From contig OX392527.1 of assembly GCA_947623455.1 (NCBI GenBank), forward strand, positions 33,100,201 to 33,164,200: a stretch of 64,000 nt of DNA. Reading direction: 5' to 3'. Below the pieces are notes generated by a model. The model did not search any database. It was not told the origin of the DNA and saw nothing but the letters and a program-made list of their open reading frames with translations. Origin of the DNA: Mimachlamys varia. Taxonomy: Eukaryota > Mollusca > Bivalvia > Pectinida > Pectinidae. Position numbers and translations under genes: made by a program. Shown here piece by piece: positions 46,879 to 59,646 of the stretch (positions are counted from its first letter, which is position 1; every line of letters starts with the position of its first letter).

Positions 46879-47739
46879 GTAGAATGAATAATTTTCGATA
46901 TTTCACTATTATAATGTAATAAATTACTATTATTAAAAAGACATATTACGTAGATCGTTGAGTGTTGTTCGAACATCGGATTTAAGAAATATCCACTTGT
47001 GTTTAGTTTTCATCTTGTACCGCAAACTGCTTATTCTTTTCTGAATAGAGGACCTGGTAGACTTCACTCACTCTGAAAGTGAATCCAATTCAGCATGTTC
47101 ACGGTTAGCCCATTGCCTGACATGGCATTCCACCGAGTCTATAATAATCTTGAAATTCACGTTACAATTGAGGGATAGAGTTTCTCGATACTTCGAAACT
47201 TTCATGAACGTTCACGTAGCTTTATGTTGGGGATAATATTAAGATTAATAGTTACTATGTTTCCAGCTGGACTATAGCAATATTTAGATGAATAACATGA
47301 ACATGCTGAAGGTGTAGTCATTCTAAGTTCATCTAAATAAAATTGTTGTAGTATTTGTTTATAATTGAAAAACATGGGCGCAATAGGTACAGAATAAGTG
47401 TAGGAAATAATAGGGGTATTTGTATATCGGAAGTACATATACATAATGTATGTGGTATGTTAACTTGAACAGACTTTTGGTGTAAGATATTGCTGATGTT
47501 TATGGCATCAATTCCCTTTTCGACAAATTCGACTTTCATAAAATGCCAAGTCGATGGTGCCTCATGGTCATTCGAACAGGCTTAAACAGTCGAATTTCTG
47601 CCACACTATCAATAATCTTACGGAGACACGACACTGGTTCCTACAAGGCATCCGGAACAACTTTTGTTTGAGTCGTGTGCAGAGTTCTTAATGCAGCCCT
47701 AGGAAGTGAATATAATGTCATATACTTTAGTAAAGGGAC

Positions 47740-48080
47740 CATTAGATCCACACCGCATCAGGACGATATTATATTCACTTCCCATTCACAAACAAGTATG
47801 TTTTTGGTTTCTTTCCATGCTTGAAAAAAAACTACTTGGTGTTTAGTGCCCTCGGGAAAAATTGTCCGCCAGCAGAGGCACTCGCCAAGTGGTATAAAAA
47901 TAAAGAATACCGAAGCGTCAACAAAACCATAATCCGAACTCAAAATCGATTGAAGTAGGGGCAAAATATGAACAAATGGAACATTTACATGGATACCTTT
48001 GTAAAAGTTCAAGAGAATAAGACGAGGTGTCCCAGAAGAGTAAATGTCTTTCGCTTCATCGGCGACACTCGCCATGTTTT
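47740..48080 (-). repeat. 3'-end fragment of the reverse-transcriptase retroelement
   Basis: On the minus strand this reads 'gatgaag' … 'ggacacctcgtcttattctc' … 'ttgagttcggattatggttt' … 'cttcggtattct'. It is the same 3' segment that follows the reverse transcriptase at 56.8–57.0 kb. A 105-codon open frame here is part of that segment and I do not regard it as a gene. Confidence 0.65.
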
Positions 48081-48886
48081 TAAAGATTTAACACGAATTT
48101 CTATTAGTTTCTTATTTTTGCAACAAACTCCTTGAAAATTAAATAAAAGTCAGACGGAACAGAACAAACATAAAGCTAGTTCTAAATTATTTATATTCTT
48201 GTTTTGCCACTCGCTTAATCGATTTTCATTTCGAATTATTGTTTTAACACTTCGGTTTTGTCTTTGTTGACATAACCACGTTAAAAATACCTCAGACAGG
48301 ATTAGATAAAAAGAATGATTCTAGTACCAAAAACGAAGAAAACGTCTAAATTCTGTCTCTGTTAGCGAGAATCATATATACGGCGCCCATTACATTTTGC
48401 TACAAACAAATTCAATTTGTTTGATATGCTTATTAGTTCAACCAAACAATAAATCGTACGGTGTCAGTTTGACTTGGGAGTAAATTTCATGTAAACAAAA
48501 CACAAATTTATTGGAAATAAGTCGCATTTCATTATATTTACATTTGAGCTGCAACTAACTATCTGAACATTACGAGCAAAAATGCCTTTCATAAACGTAT
48601 GTAAGCAATGGTTCTCGAGACGTGTAGCACGTGGTTAAATTATGACGTCATGGGTCAAGTTTGTTCAATGAGAGTCCTGCCGCGCCGCTTCGAATAACAT
48701 GGAGAATGCCCTTGGGTCAAACGCTCAAATGACTAATTATTATAATTGGCGCCAATTTTATTCAAGCTGGGCTGTTCCGCCAATGTCTTTTAAATGACGT
48801 CACAAATAAAAATACAGGTAATAAACAATAATTGGAAAAAAAATGCAAATTGAGTTAAGCAGCTATTCTATAGTAAAAATGTAAAT

Positions 48887-49036
48887 ATATGGATTGAAAG
48901 TCATTTTTTTTAACTTTCATAATGCTATGAAAGGTCAGCCGTTGCATCCATATTTAGCATGAAGCCAATATGGAAGTAACGGCTGACCTTTCATAGCACT
49001 ATGAAAGTTTTAAAAAATGACTTTCAATCCCTATAT
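48887..49036. mobile_element. 150-bp foldback element
   Basis: Arms of about 65 bp ('ggattgaaagtcatttttt', 'atgaaaggtcagccgtt') are mirrored around a ~25-base centre ('catatttagcatgaagccaa'). The arms are strongly conserved with each other, so the insertion is fairly recent. Confidence 0.82.
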
Positions 49037-51950
49037 GTTCCGAAAAATCTGGAACTATCAACATATTTTTCCACATAATTATAACCTACAAAAATTGACC
49101 AATGGATATAGTTAGTACCATATCTATTTTTATCTTATCTATTTTATGTTCAGAGAGTACTCTGGCAACCCTCACCTTGGTGCAATTCTATAAACCGCTG
49201 GGCAGTAGGCTTATCGATAAGGGTATTGACCTGAAGATAAGAGCTTGCACAGGTCAAACTCCTATTTATAGCCGGGAAAAGTTTCATGTCTGGTCACACA
49301 AGTCTGCGGGGAAGATTGTCTCAGTTTGCTAAATTAAGACATACCGGAAACAAAGTTATTGTTATAGTCTAAGAAATCTCAGTGTTTGTAGGGTAATAAA
49401 TCAATGGAACCCCATTGCACGGAGAAAAACGTTAATGTCATGAGTGGAAAGGACCTCAGGGACACCAACGTCTTTGTACGACCGAGTACATATCTCTGAA
49501 ATGAAACTGAATCACAGGAACAGTCGTGTTATAATTTGTCTGCCTCTTCTGTCTTTGAACCCTGAAATATCTTATTAAACTATTTGTTTCAATCTGACGT
49601 TGCTCATTTAACTTTATTCTAGTCCCGTACTGTTTCTAGATTGACATTCTAGAACACGCCCTTTTCCGTGTGGCTTGACTACAACTGGCCAATAAGAACC
49701 AAACAAAGAAGAAATGCCAATGTTAGCGTTAATTTGCCACGTGGCCACCATTCTCGACCCGACTCCTTTCAGTCGATAAACAATTGTACCTTGTTAAGCT
49801 ATTGTAGCATGTAGACACATGGAAAACAAGGACCGAAATGTCAGAGATAGGAACCAGTAACGTACCTAATAGGTGTTATTTCCGCTTTGAATAAATCCAA
49901 GGAGCTACTGCAAAGTCATCGTGTTTTAAAATGTGTCTTGTTTTTCGTTCCTATTTTATTTGTTCTCATATAATAATGCGACATCATGTGAAAGATATAA
50001 CAGTATACATAAAAAAAGGATTATCATTATCATGGCAGAATTAGGATGATAAATCAGGATACGATTTTCGAAGACATAGCTCGGAGGTATGTAAAAATTC
50101 GGTTGTTATGTAGGTTACATAATTAGGATAGGATGGCAACATAACTGTCATGATGATGTTGTATTTTTTATTTTAAATATACTTTGATATGTTAGCAGGT
50201 TAAAAAAATAATTAATGTCAAATATACTTCGCAGAACATCAGATCATTCTCTTTGTACTTTAATTCTTGTCTTTTCCTCCTCGGTAGCGAAAACAATTAA
50301 ACCATTACAGCGAAGAATGATGTATTTAATTCAATAACAAATACAGTAACTTAAAGAACTTAAACACTAGACAAAATTGTTTTTACGGGCGAAGGTCGAA
50401 AGATTGACTTGGGCGATAATTCCCCGAGTTTTAGTAAAAGAAACTAAATGTAGCCAGACTATTTTTCGGGATTTTCCGGCGAGAACTGTTTGTAGTTATG
50501 TATTAATTGTTAGCGCAGTCAAGGCAATGACTTTACATTGAATAGTTGTAAATAGAAGGCATTTATTTTGCTAATTTATGAAACAACAGCGAGGTTTAAT
50601 CGGTATGATATTCGGAAAATGATATTGAAAAACATTGGGATAATAAAAGTAGGATTAAATTCACTTTTTGAATTTCACACTGAAACTCAACGAGAAAAAG
50701 TAAGAATAAAAATACTGTGGAAAATTCGTAATATGAAAACCCTAAAATAAAAAGAATATAAATAAAAAATTAAATTAAAAAAAACCAGTTTCACTTCATT
50801 AACAATTCTACGTATAGAATTATGTCTTGGATATATACTGTATTTGCATGTGATTTATTTTTTATTTTAAAATATTTAATATGGGTATTCAAAAGGTTTA
50901 ACTCTATCTATATATAAAAAAACAATTATGATGTAATGGAATTAAAATGAAATAATAATAATAAAATCAAAACAGGAATCTTTCACAATATGCTGATGAC
51001 ACGGGTATCATTTAATATTCGAAATACACGGAATCTAATTGTTTAGCATCTAAGTACTCTGGTAAAGATATGCACAGACACAAAACTGTATGGCCATATG
51101 AACTCGTTGTGATTTTAGGGTTAAAGGATGAGTACAAATTTAGGTCAAGTAACTAAAATAAATTATGACAGTAAAATGTACGACCAAAGACAACTCGGTA
51201 CAATTTTATTCATAACAGCGATAACAAGTATTTTATGCCAAAAATATTTATTTTTTATTTTTACAAACATACCTAGCCTAGCATGCTATGATTAAAACAA
51301 ATCGAGCAAACAATCTTCAGATTAATATAGGACAAGAAAAAACGACCGGAAACTAGAAATCAGACATTACAGTCTTATGAAGAGGATGTATTAAAGATGT
51401 TCAAAGAAGAAAAACTCATCAAGACAATGAAACAGTCTTAGATACAAAACCTTCAAACGATTCATATACGTAGTACAATACTTGAGATAAATCGACGATG
51501 ACAAGAATGTAATTGTTGGCAGTAATAACGGAATATTTTTTTTCAGAAAAGTAAAAAAAAAAAAAAATTAAAGAAAAATGTTCATGAAGGTCTCGATGTT
51601 TTCCGGGTATGACCTGAGAAGACTAATTTATGGTTTAATTGTAATATTAAAATAAAAAACAGAACTCTGTATCTTAAACAGTTTGGAAAAAAGAGGCATG
51701 CTTCTAGTCTTTGAAATTAAATTAACGAGGTGAACATAATTATAAGGACTATTTTCATCCACAAACAACATATGTGCTATGGACCGAGAAGTGAGTAAAA
51801 TTACTTCAGTCTGGAATTACAATGTAGATACAAAACATAACGTCGATTGAGCATGTTTATCATATACAGTACTAACAAACACAATTAGGGGTAAATCAAA
51901 TATATTTATTTGTCAAATATTTAAAAGTCAACACAAAACATCATTCAAAA
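49037..51950. other. Intergenic, no gene recognised
   Basis: AT-rich sequence with a poly(A) run near 51550. Short open frames of 60–76 codons lack splice context and similarity. I see no promoter, RNA gene or array that I can support. Confidence 0.45.
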
Positions 51951-52029
51951 TGGTCTGATTACTTAAACCTAGTAATGAATGGCACTCGATGGAGGAAACC
52001 GTTTGTTTGAAAAAAGTTTAACCAGTATT

Positions 52030-52150
52030 TCATTTGAGTACAATCATGATTATACAATACAATACAAAATGTAGTCTGATGAAGGATTTGGGAAAAAATA
52101 GAGAACTCCAAAGCATCGACAAAACCATAATCCGAACTCAAAATCGATTA
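52030..52150 (-). repeat. Short 3'-end fragment of the retroelement
   Basis: On the minus strand 'ttttgagttcggattatggt' and 'gtcgatgctttggagttctc' repeat the 3' module seen at 48.0, 56.9 and 58.0 kb. Confidence 0.55.
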
Positions 52151-53389
52151 AAATAGAAACAAGCTTGGAGCCTGTACAAATCCATTTCCCTCAGAGGTTT
52201 GGCTTAATTAATCGGTAAAGTAGTCGAATAACAAACACTGCTTTGTAGTATGGTTGACAGTCAAGTCAGTTTTAAACACTTTTGAACAACTTGAACCTTG
52301 GTGAAATACAAACGGTATTGCATTTGTAATACAAAATGCAATTGTACATGAATATATATATATCTCACTATTAATTCTTCTTGTTGAGGACATTGCTAAA
52401 TCCGATTAAAGTAGTTTTACTTATCAATAATATTTACTCGAACCTTTCAGTATATATTATGAATCAATTATTGTTTCATTCTCCGCATCTGTCAAGTCTT
52501 GATTACCTTATAATAGATCATATGTGTTCAAATAAAATGCTTATTTTAAATGTTCTCTTTGAAATACATAATGTTTGCAAACAAAAGAGAGTATTCTTTC
52601 TATGAATTCACATGTACAGAAAGGCCTCTCCATTATAATATATATGTCTGTTAAAACAATGTTCATTCAAGATGCTACAATTCAAACAAAGTATGGTGTG
52701 AATGTTGGCAAAATTTCCGTAAGAAGGCAGGGGTTTAAGGTCTTTGTCAATGTTCAAAGAAGGACGGTTTCTAATTTCTGCTGGTATAGGGTTCAATGAT
52801 TATGCTTCAGATGGTAAAAGGGATCTTTTAAGTAATAATATTTGTTTTGGAATGGACATTTGATAATTGATTCGCTCGTATGGTTCTATAACCATGTAAA
52901 TCTGAGGTTTTGGAAGAAACAATTGAACAGAGAAAATTTGGTAATTGTTTTTGTTAAATTGAATATTTTAATGTTGTTACTTTCTATCTGATATTTTTTC
53001 TAGCACAAGCCTTTGTGCAATAAGTCTATATTTACCAGTTTGGTATCAACTTACTATACTACCTGACTTTATTCGAATAGGCATGTTCTAGTCTTTCGAT
53101 CAGACATATTGGTAATGAATCCCAAGCAACATCAGCATATTCCGAAATTGATCAGATAAAATATATAGAGAGTTTGTAAAAAGTATCTTTTAAGTATTAG
53201 TTTTCATTTCCTTAGTATACATTGTAGGTACTTAGTGTACCTCGATAGACCATCAGAAAGGACAAGGTCCAGTAAGGGGCAAATTTGACCCAAATTCAGA
53301 TTATGTTAATATTTGTACCATTTGTACTTGGATATGTGGTATGTATAAAAATTCCCGTTTAAAATGAATTTGACTTCGCGTTGCCTAGC

Positions 53390-53402
53390 AACAGCCGCTG
53401 AA
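53390..53402. promoter_or_regulatory. RFX-type X-box palindrome
   Basis: GTTGCCTAGCAAC fits the RFX consensus GTNRCC–(0–3)–RGYAAC as a perfect palindrome. No gene start is visible nearby, so function is doubtful. Confidence 0.3.
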
Positions 53403-54362
53403 TTACACAAATTAAAATCTGTATATTTCAGCATTATTTTGAGTTTTGGATTGTTTATCTATTAAAGAACATCAAAATAAGACGTGAAATATGGAGAAGG
53501 ACAATTGAACAAACCATAATTATAACAAGATATCTGGATTTGACTAATCCATATCAATGAACTAAACTCCGTGACAACAAATATTCCGCCATAGCAACCA
53601 CGTCACCATCATTGTAACAGTACATTTACACTGCTGTATAATAATAAAGCAAAGCACAAACTTTAAGTTCAAGCAAATGACACTGCTCTGACAGCAGTTT
53701 AAGTATTTATTAGATTATCTATAGAACGGTTCACACACAATCAGCAATATACTCGCACTACAACATAGCATCGTTTTTCACGGTTTTTAACAATTATCGA
53801 CTTTTGTTGAGGTGAATTTGTAGTTATTTGAAAACGTGATATTGAACGAGACAAAGTCTCATGTCAAAATAATCACATATTAAGCTATATAAAAAGTTCA
53901 AAAAGTGTTATATTATATGCTTAATGATATCGTGATCAATTTATTAATAAAAACGGAAAGTATGATAAATGAATGGAGGAAATTCCTTCAATTGACAGGA
54001 ATTGTTTTGCGTTATAATCAAAATGACGTAATGAAGTGAATATCAACATGCTGTTTCTGAAATATTAACACCCAGTCAATATCACAAATCAACGTCATCC
54101 AAGTGATTATTACTCCGCCAATGATGATTTAGAAAAATATGTGTAATCTAATACAGTATTACGCAGAAGCAATAGACATACCAGTATTGTGATGACACAA
54201 ATCGAACACATAGTAAAACAAGGAGATATTCTTTCTTATCACAACACTGACGTACATTATTGTAAAACTGCCGTTATTGTATCACGGAAAAGGAAACTGA
54301 ATAAAGTACAAACTCAGATCAGACGCATAGAGGAGTCTTCTTGTAAGAGAAGATTGATGTTT

Positions 54363-54440
54363 CCAGAGAGAGCAAATCTGGGACTCGAACCCCTGCCGAT
54401 GAAAGGTGAGTGCGATGCTAACCTTGCGATCCAACCGACC
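54363..54440 (-). repeat. tRNA-derived SINE-like fragment
   Basis: On the minus strand GGGGTTCGAGTCCC (54393–54380) is a perfect T-arm/B-box motif. About 35 nt before it lies 'ggttagcatcgcactcacc', similar in layout to the anticodon region of tRNA-derived SINEs. It does not fold as an intact tRNA. Confidence 0.4.
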
Positions 54441-56039
54441 ATCAATTGTGAAAGCTTCAATAATAAAAATTAATAAAAATTAATACATATAAGCTTCCGA
54501 CCCCTCCCACTCCAAAAGAAGGAGGTACACATTCCAATCAAACCAACACCATCTAGGCCTATTTAATAGACATTTTACCATAATCTAAGTTCTTAATTCT
54601 TATTCATATTACTACAAAAATGTAACTATATCATTTAATACAAACATTTTTTATTTTACTGTTAAATCGCAGAGTAAAAAGCCCGAGTAGTATTTAGTGT
54701 TATAGCGTTGCTCAAAAGGTAGTAATACATTGCCCTGTCTTAGGTTTTACAAATACATAATATATAATGTAGCCCAAACCTCAAATTATTATAAAAGAAT
54801 TTATTTTTCTAGTTTTTGAACTCGTGAGCAGGAACAGGAAAAATGTCTACGAAATCAAGATTTGGGAAAATGTTTTTTAGGAGTTATATTAAAATCTGTA
54901 ATTCATGAATTGGATGAATCGTTGGAGAAAGACCTTACAACTGACCTTTAAAAGTGCGATTTTCCCATCTAATATGTAAAACACCGATCATAATACCGTT
55001 GCTAAACAAAACCCAATACGATGACTCTCTACAAATTACTATGGGTGTTGGTATTTCTCAAACATAGACATGATAAAACATACAAATACATTAGATATAA
55101 GTTGATAGAATCAGATCTAAGTAGGGAAAACAATTAATAAATACTATTTTATTTCAAATCAATTTAATGGTTTACATTCTAACCTTATATTTTGGTAGAG
55201 AAGACAAATATAATACGTGTATTAACATGTGCATATAATCATCAGACAAGAAAATTTGTTTATGGGGCTGCATGTATAAACATGTAGTGGGATTGAAAGA
55301 CCGTATCCATAACAGTTATGGGCCAGAAATGTCCATTGTATTACACACAGCCATCCGATGATGAGTCTGGACATTCAAACTAATAAAAATGTTAAATTTA
55401 TTCATATCAAACACAGGTTAATAAACTGGTCTAAAGCGTTGCAATATTATTAATGCAGTTGTTCCAAATATTTTTGACAAGATAGTATTACTAATCTTTT
55501 GAACCCTATCCCAATCATCATCAATACTAGAGTAAATAAAATAAATAAGGAAGTAAGAACGAAATATTTATGTAGTAAGCAGATGGTGCAATGTAACTGT
55601 TCCTTTGTTTCGATTTCTTCACTAGCAACCAACACAGTTTTCTAGAGATGAATGTATACAAAAGGTTGGTTGACACATCTATTTGATTATAAATCATTGA
55701 GGGCAGCAATGGCGTTTTAGCAGGTATTATTTAATTGGAACATTTTACATGAAATTCTAATTTGAATTTATTTTTCCATTAACGTTTTAAATGAAACGCT
55801 TTGAAGGATTGTGTCAATTTTGTTTACTTTTTACTTTATTTACATATATCCAGAACACATAGACATTGCTTTTTCGTTCGTTTAATCTTTAACAAATTGG
55901 TTTGAAAACTGTATGGGATAAAGTATGCTTAATTTCTTTGGCATTGTTTAAATTAATGAAACAAAATCTTTAAAAAGGTAATACTCTTTCAAAGAAAGGC
56001 GGACGACGATACACATATATGTTAGTGAGCTATCTTGGA

Positions 56040-56760
56040 GCATACTTTGTCAAAAACACGACAAAAGCTAAGAGGAAATATACTGAAGAAGATATAGTAA
56101 GGATGATTAAATTCCTGGTCGACAACATTTTTGTTGAGTTCGGAGGAAAGATTTTCTAGCAGACTGTTGACATTCCCATGGGAACAAACTGTGCCCCACT
56201 CCTAGCTGACTTGTGTTTGTTTTCATACGAGGCTGAATTTGTGGAGGAGCTAATCAGAACAGGTAACAAAAACCTTGCCAAATCTTTTGATTTCACTTTC
56301 AGATATATCGACGATGTGTTGTCTATAAACAACAAGAGGTTTGCTGACCACGTCGATCGCATATACCCTTCTGAACTTGAAATAAAGGACACAACTACAA
56401 CAGCTGCTTACCTCGATCTCTACTTAAACTACGACCAACATGGACAGCTTAATACTAAGCTATACGATAAACGTGATGATTTCAATTTTCCGATCGTGAA
56501 CTTTCCATTTCTTGATAGTTATATCCCTACTTCTCAAACCTATGGTGTTCACATGTCGCAGTTGATTCGGTATTCCAGGGCTTGCTCTAAATATCGGAAT
56601 TTTCGTGATCGATGTCGACTGCTGACAAACAAACTAACAACACAGGGATTCGAGAGAGGCAGGTTGAACAGAACTATGGGTTTTATGGTCGCCATGTTTG
56701 TCTCATTGAGAAATATTCTGTATCTTTAAGTGATATGAAGATGGACGTTTTTGAGTATGC
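56040..56760 (+). pseudogene. Reverse transcriptase of a retroelement, best copy
   Basis: An open frame at 56178–56729 encodes a reverse-transcriptase core: 'PMGTNCAPLLADL', the active site 'FRYIDDVLSINN', 'YPSELEIKD', 'YLDLYL', 'KLYDKRDDFNFPIVNFPF' and 'YGVHMSQLIRYSRAC'. The same frame continues upstream to about 56040 ('KRKYTEEDIVRMIKFLVDN', 'VEFGGKIF') through one in-frame TAG at 56157–56159, where relatives usually have Gln. Near 56670 a frameshift moves the expected 'FYGRHVCLIEKYSVSLSD' into another frame. The copy is therefore broken but keeps the YIDD residues. I cannot tell whether the family is Penelope-like or non-LTR. Confidence 0.85.
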
Positions 56761-56819
56761 TTATTAGTTATTTTACTTGTTGTGATTGTCAATGATGCTC
56801 GGTTCTCGTTTTGAGAGCT

Positions 56820-56975
56820 CGATGTTAATTTGGATGTGACAAAAATGTACATGGCGGGTGTCGTCGATGAAGCAGAAGACGCATACTCTTCCGGAACACC
56901 TGGTCTTATCCTCTTGTCCTTTTGCAAGGGTCTCCATGTGAATCTTTTCTTTGTTCATATTTAATTTCCAAGGGA
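56820..56975 (+). repeat. 3' module of the retroelement
   Basis: Follows the reverse transcriptase and contains 'gtcgatgaagcagaagacgc', 'tccggaacacctggtcttat' and 'aagggtctccatgtgaat'. The same segment recurs without a full reverse transcriptase at several places in this window. Confidence 0.65.
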
Positions 56976-57329
56976 AGCATATATTACAACAGAAATACAA
57001 GAATGTTTGGCAAAAGCGAGTCAAAGATTTTGCAACATCTCTAATTGATCTGTAACTGTACTTTAGCTGTAATATTTTAGTACGTATACTATTCTTTATG
57101 TTTCATTATTATCGTATGCTTAGTTGCGTTTTACAAGCCTTATTTTCAGACAAGTTCTGAGTTCATATTGGTTCAAATTCAAACTTGAAAAGAATATATT
57201 TTAGAAATACCATATATTATTCTGAAAAAAATATTTGTAACAGAATCCAAATATATATTATCATATTATTCTTTTGAAAAGACAATAACAAGACAGACTT
57301 GTAAGTAACATTCGTTATATACATGTCAT

Positions 57330-57900
57330 GTGCCCAAATCTAAGCTGACTTGTTTTTGTTTTCATTCGAGGCTGAATTCGTCAAGGAAGGGGAGAAGTAA
57401 TAAAGACATTGCCAAATCTTTTAATTTCACTTTCAGGCATGTCGACGTTGTGTTTTCTATAAATCTGCTGCCTTGTCAATCGTAAATGAAATCAAGAATA
57501 TAACAGACTCTTCTACATCAGCTGCTTGACTCAATCTTTACTTAAACTTACATTGTATATCGACACGGACAGATTACTACTAAAGATGGCGTAACACACA
57601 TGTGCTAAGATATACGATACTCTTGACTATTTCAATTTTCCGGTCATGCATTTTCCCTTTCTTAATAGTAACATCCATGCTTCTCAAACATGTGGTGTTA
57701 CATGTCTCAGGGAATTCGTTATTGTAGGATTTGCTCTAGATACCGTGCTTTTCATGATTAATGTTGGCTGCTGACAAACTAACTTACTGCACAGTGATTC
57801 AAAAGATGCTGGTTGATTGTGAGCAAGTTTTATGGTCGCCATCTTGGTCTCATTGAGGGATATGCCAAATAGTATGCATACCTGTTGTGGTCGTGAACGT
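57330..57900 (+). pseudogene. Heavily decayed second reverse-transcriptase copy
   Basis: Fragments such as 'gctgacttgtttttgttttc', 'cttttaatttcactttcagg' and 'tttcaattttccggtcatgc' follow the order of the copy at 56.2–56.7 kb. Frames are broken throughout and the catalytic Asp pair is lost. Confidence 0.65.
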
Positions 57901-57919
57901 GACAATTACTTCGGCATTT

Positions 57920-58110
57920 ATGTATATGGTGGGTGTCATCGATGAAGCAGAAGTCGCCCCTCCGGAACATCTGGTCTTATTCTCTTGTACTTTTTCAACG
58001 GGCTCCGTGTAAATTTGTCCTCTGTTTGTATTTTTCGCCTGGTTTTGATTTTGAGTTTAGATTATGGTTTTGTTGACACTTCGGTTTTTTCTGGGTTATT
58101 TTGTCAATGC
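57920..58110 (+). repeat. 3' module of the retroelement
   Basis: Contains 'ggtgtcatcgatgaagcaga', 'tccggaacatctggtcttat' and 'gattatggttttgttgacac' in the same order as the other copies. Confidence 0.6.
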
Positions 58111-58239
58111 CAAATTAAAACGCATCATAAAAAGCTGAGAAACATGTTTGTTGGTTCTTTCTGTTATGCTTGAAATCATTGCTATAGCTTCATTGTATGT
58201 TTATATAAGACGGACGTGATACATGAAAATATACAGATA

Positions 58240-58420
58240 TATGGTTTAGACGCTTATGCTTCCGGAACACCTGGTTTCATTCTCTTGTACTTTTTCAAAG
58301 GTCTCCTTGTAAATATTTCATTTTTCATTTTTGTTCGCATCTAGATTAATTAATAACTTTTGAGTTTGGATAATGGTTTTGGTGACGCTTCGGTATTCTC
58401 TATTTTTTCTCTTCAATACT
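58240..58420 (+). repeat. Solo 3' module of the retroelement
   Basis: Contains 'tccggaacacctggtttcat', 'tttcaaaggtctccttgtaa' and 'gataatggttttggtgacgc'; no reverse transcriptase is attached. Confidence 0.6.
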
Positions 58421-58709
58421 CCGATAGATGAAGGAATATTACAAGTCAATTCCCACCAGAACTTGCACCAGTGGGAAGCAAGCTTAGCTGCTTTGTGATA
58501 CAAAACAACATGCTTTCACGATTTAACATTTCCTACAAACCACTGATAGCTATCTCCATGTTGATCCAGTTCCTATGAAACGCTTTACTGTTTGCGGGTT
58601 TCATTTTGATATCATGGCCAAACAATACGTTGAAAGTCGTAATCTGGCAACAGATCGGGCCAATTTACAACCGTTTCCACTTAAACAATTGATTGTTTTA
58701 AGACGTTTC

Positions 58710-58860
58710 CCCTTCTAGAATACCTGGACTTGTGCTCTTGTACATTTTCTCTGTGTAAATGTTTCCTTTGTTTATATTTTATCCCTAACTAACCCAATTT
58801 CGAGTCCGGATTATCGTTTCGTTGTCGATTTTGTATTCTCTGATTTTTTTTATATACAGT
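58710..58860 (+). repeat. Solo 3' module of the retroelement
   Basis: Contains 'agaatacctggacttgtgct', 'tgtaaatgtttcctttgttt' and 'tccggattatcgtttcgttg'. It is more diverged than its neighbours. Confidence 0.5.
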
Positions 58861-59646
58861 TTTAGATTATACTTTCAATACATTTGTAAACATTGCATTC
58901 TTTGCTGATCATTTGTCTGATACCGTACTAGTCGTTGACACATCACATAAAAACATTTATTAATATTATTAGTGTAAAACAATATTTATATTATATAATA
59001 GATGAAATTAACATATGTATCTTAATGAAAACTATCACCAGAAATTCAAATAAAACGATAAATATTCTTATACTTGGTTATAACTATAAAAAGTAAACCC
59101 CTCCAAAAAAAAAAAACAAAAAAAAAAAAAACGCCGGGACAATTTTTTATATTTCATATTTGTATGATATTTTCAAAGTTGTTACATGATGTCAACAAAC
59201 TCTTTATTTGTGTGAAGGTCACCACTTGCGATATGAACGATATTCTGATCAAAAGCGGATCTCAAAGTCTCAAGTATTGCTTCCATATTTAGAATATGAG
59301 ATGGACATTGAAATATTATCATTATAACCCCCCAGTAGTGTAACATCCACTTGAAGTACCTGCTTACAAATAGCCCAAATGTTACTAAATTTGGCCAGTG
59401 TTTCTATCTTTATATGGCGGTTACCTTAAAATAGACGTAAAGTGTTTGTGCAAAGATAGTTAAGTGTATAAAGGATGCGATAAGGGAGGTACCCTATAAC
59501 CAGCCGGGATATCAGTCCTAGCCCATCCCCCTAACCAAGTAGATAAATTGTACTAAACCGCTCACATATAAAATGATTTGAACAATTCGTAATTTTATCA
59601 TTTACGTTGAATACTTGTTACGGATTACACTACTTTACATTCTAAC
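58861..59646 (+). other. Region upstream of the P450 gene
   Basis: A-rich sequence with long A runs near 59105–59133. A TATAAA lies at 59467–59472, about 175 nt before the ATG, and could be the core promoter. I see nothing else that can be supported. Confidence 0.4.
59467..59472 (+). promoter_or_regulatory. Possible TATA box of the P450 gene
   Basis: TATAAA in 'gtgtataaaggatgcg' on the coding strand, 175 nt upstream of the start codon. Position is plausible for a short 5' UTR; there is no transcript evidence. Confidence 0.3.

Larger units (their letters stand above)
52151..56000. other. Intergenic, no gene recognised
   Basis: Apart from a tRNA-like promoter motif near 54.4 kb and an X-box-like palindrome near 53.4 kb I see no supported feature. 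Open frames of 60–94 codons are attributed to chance. Confidence 0.45.

Noticed and set aside
47758..48075. 105-codon minus-strand open frame beginning MASVADEAK as a small gene
   Set aside because: The nucleotide sequence recurs several times as the retroelement's 3' segment, in which other copies have stops.
54363..54440. tRNA gene on the minus strand
   Set aside because: Only the T-arm/B-box is convincing; no acceptor stem or D-arm pairing, so it was called a SINE-like fragment.
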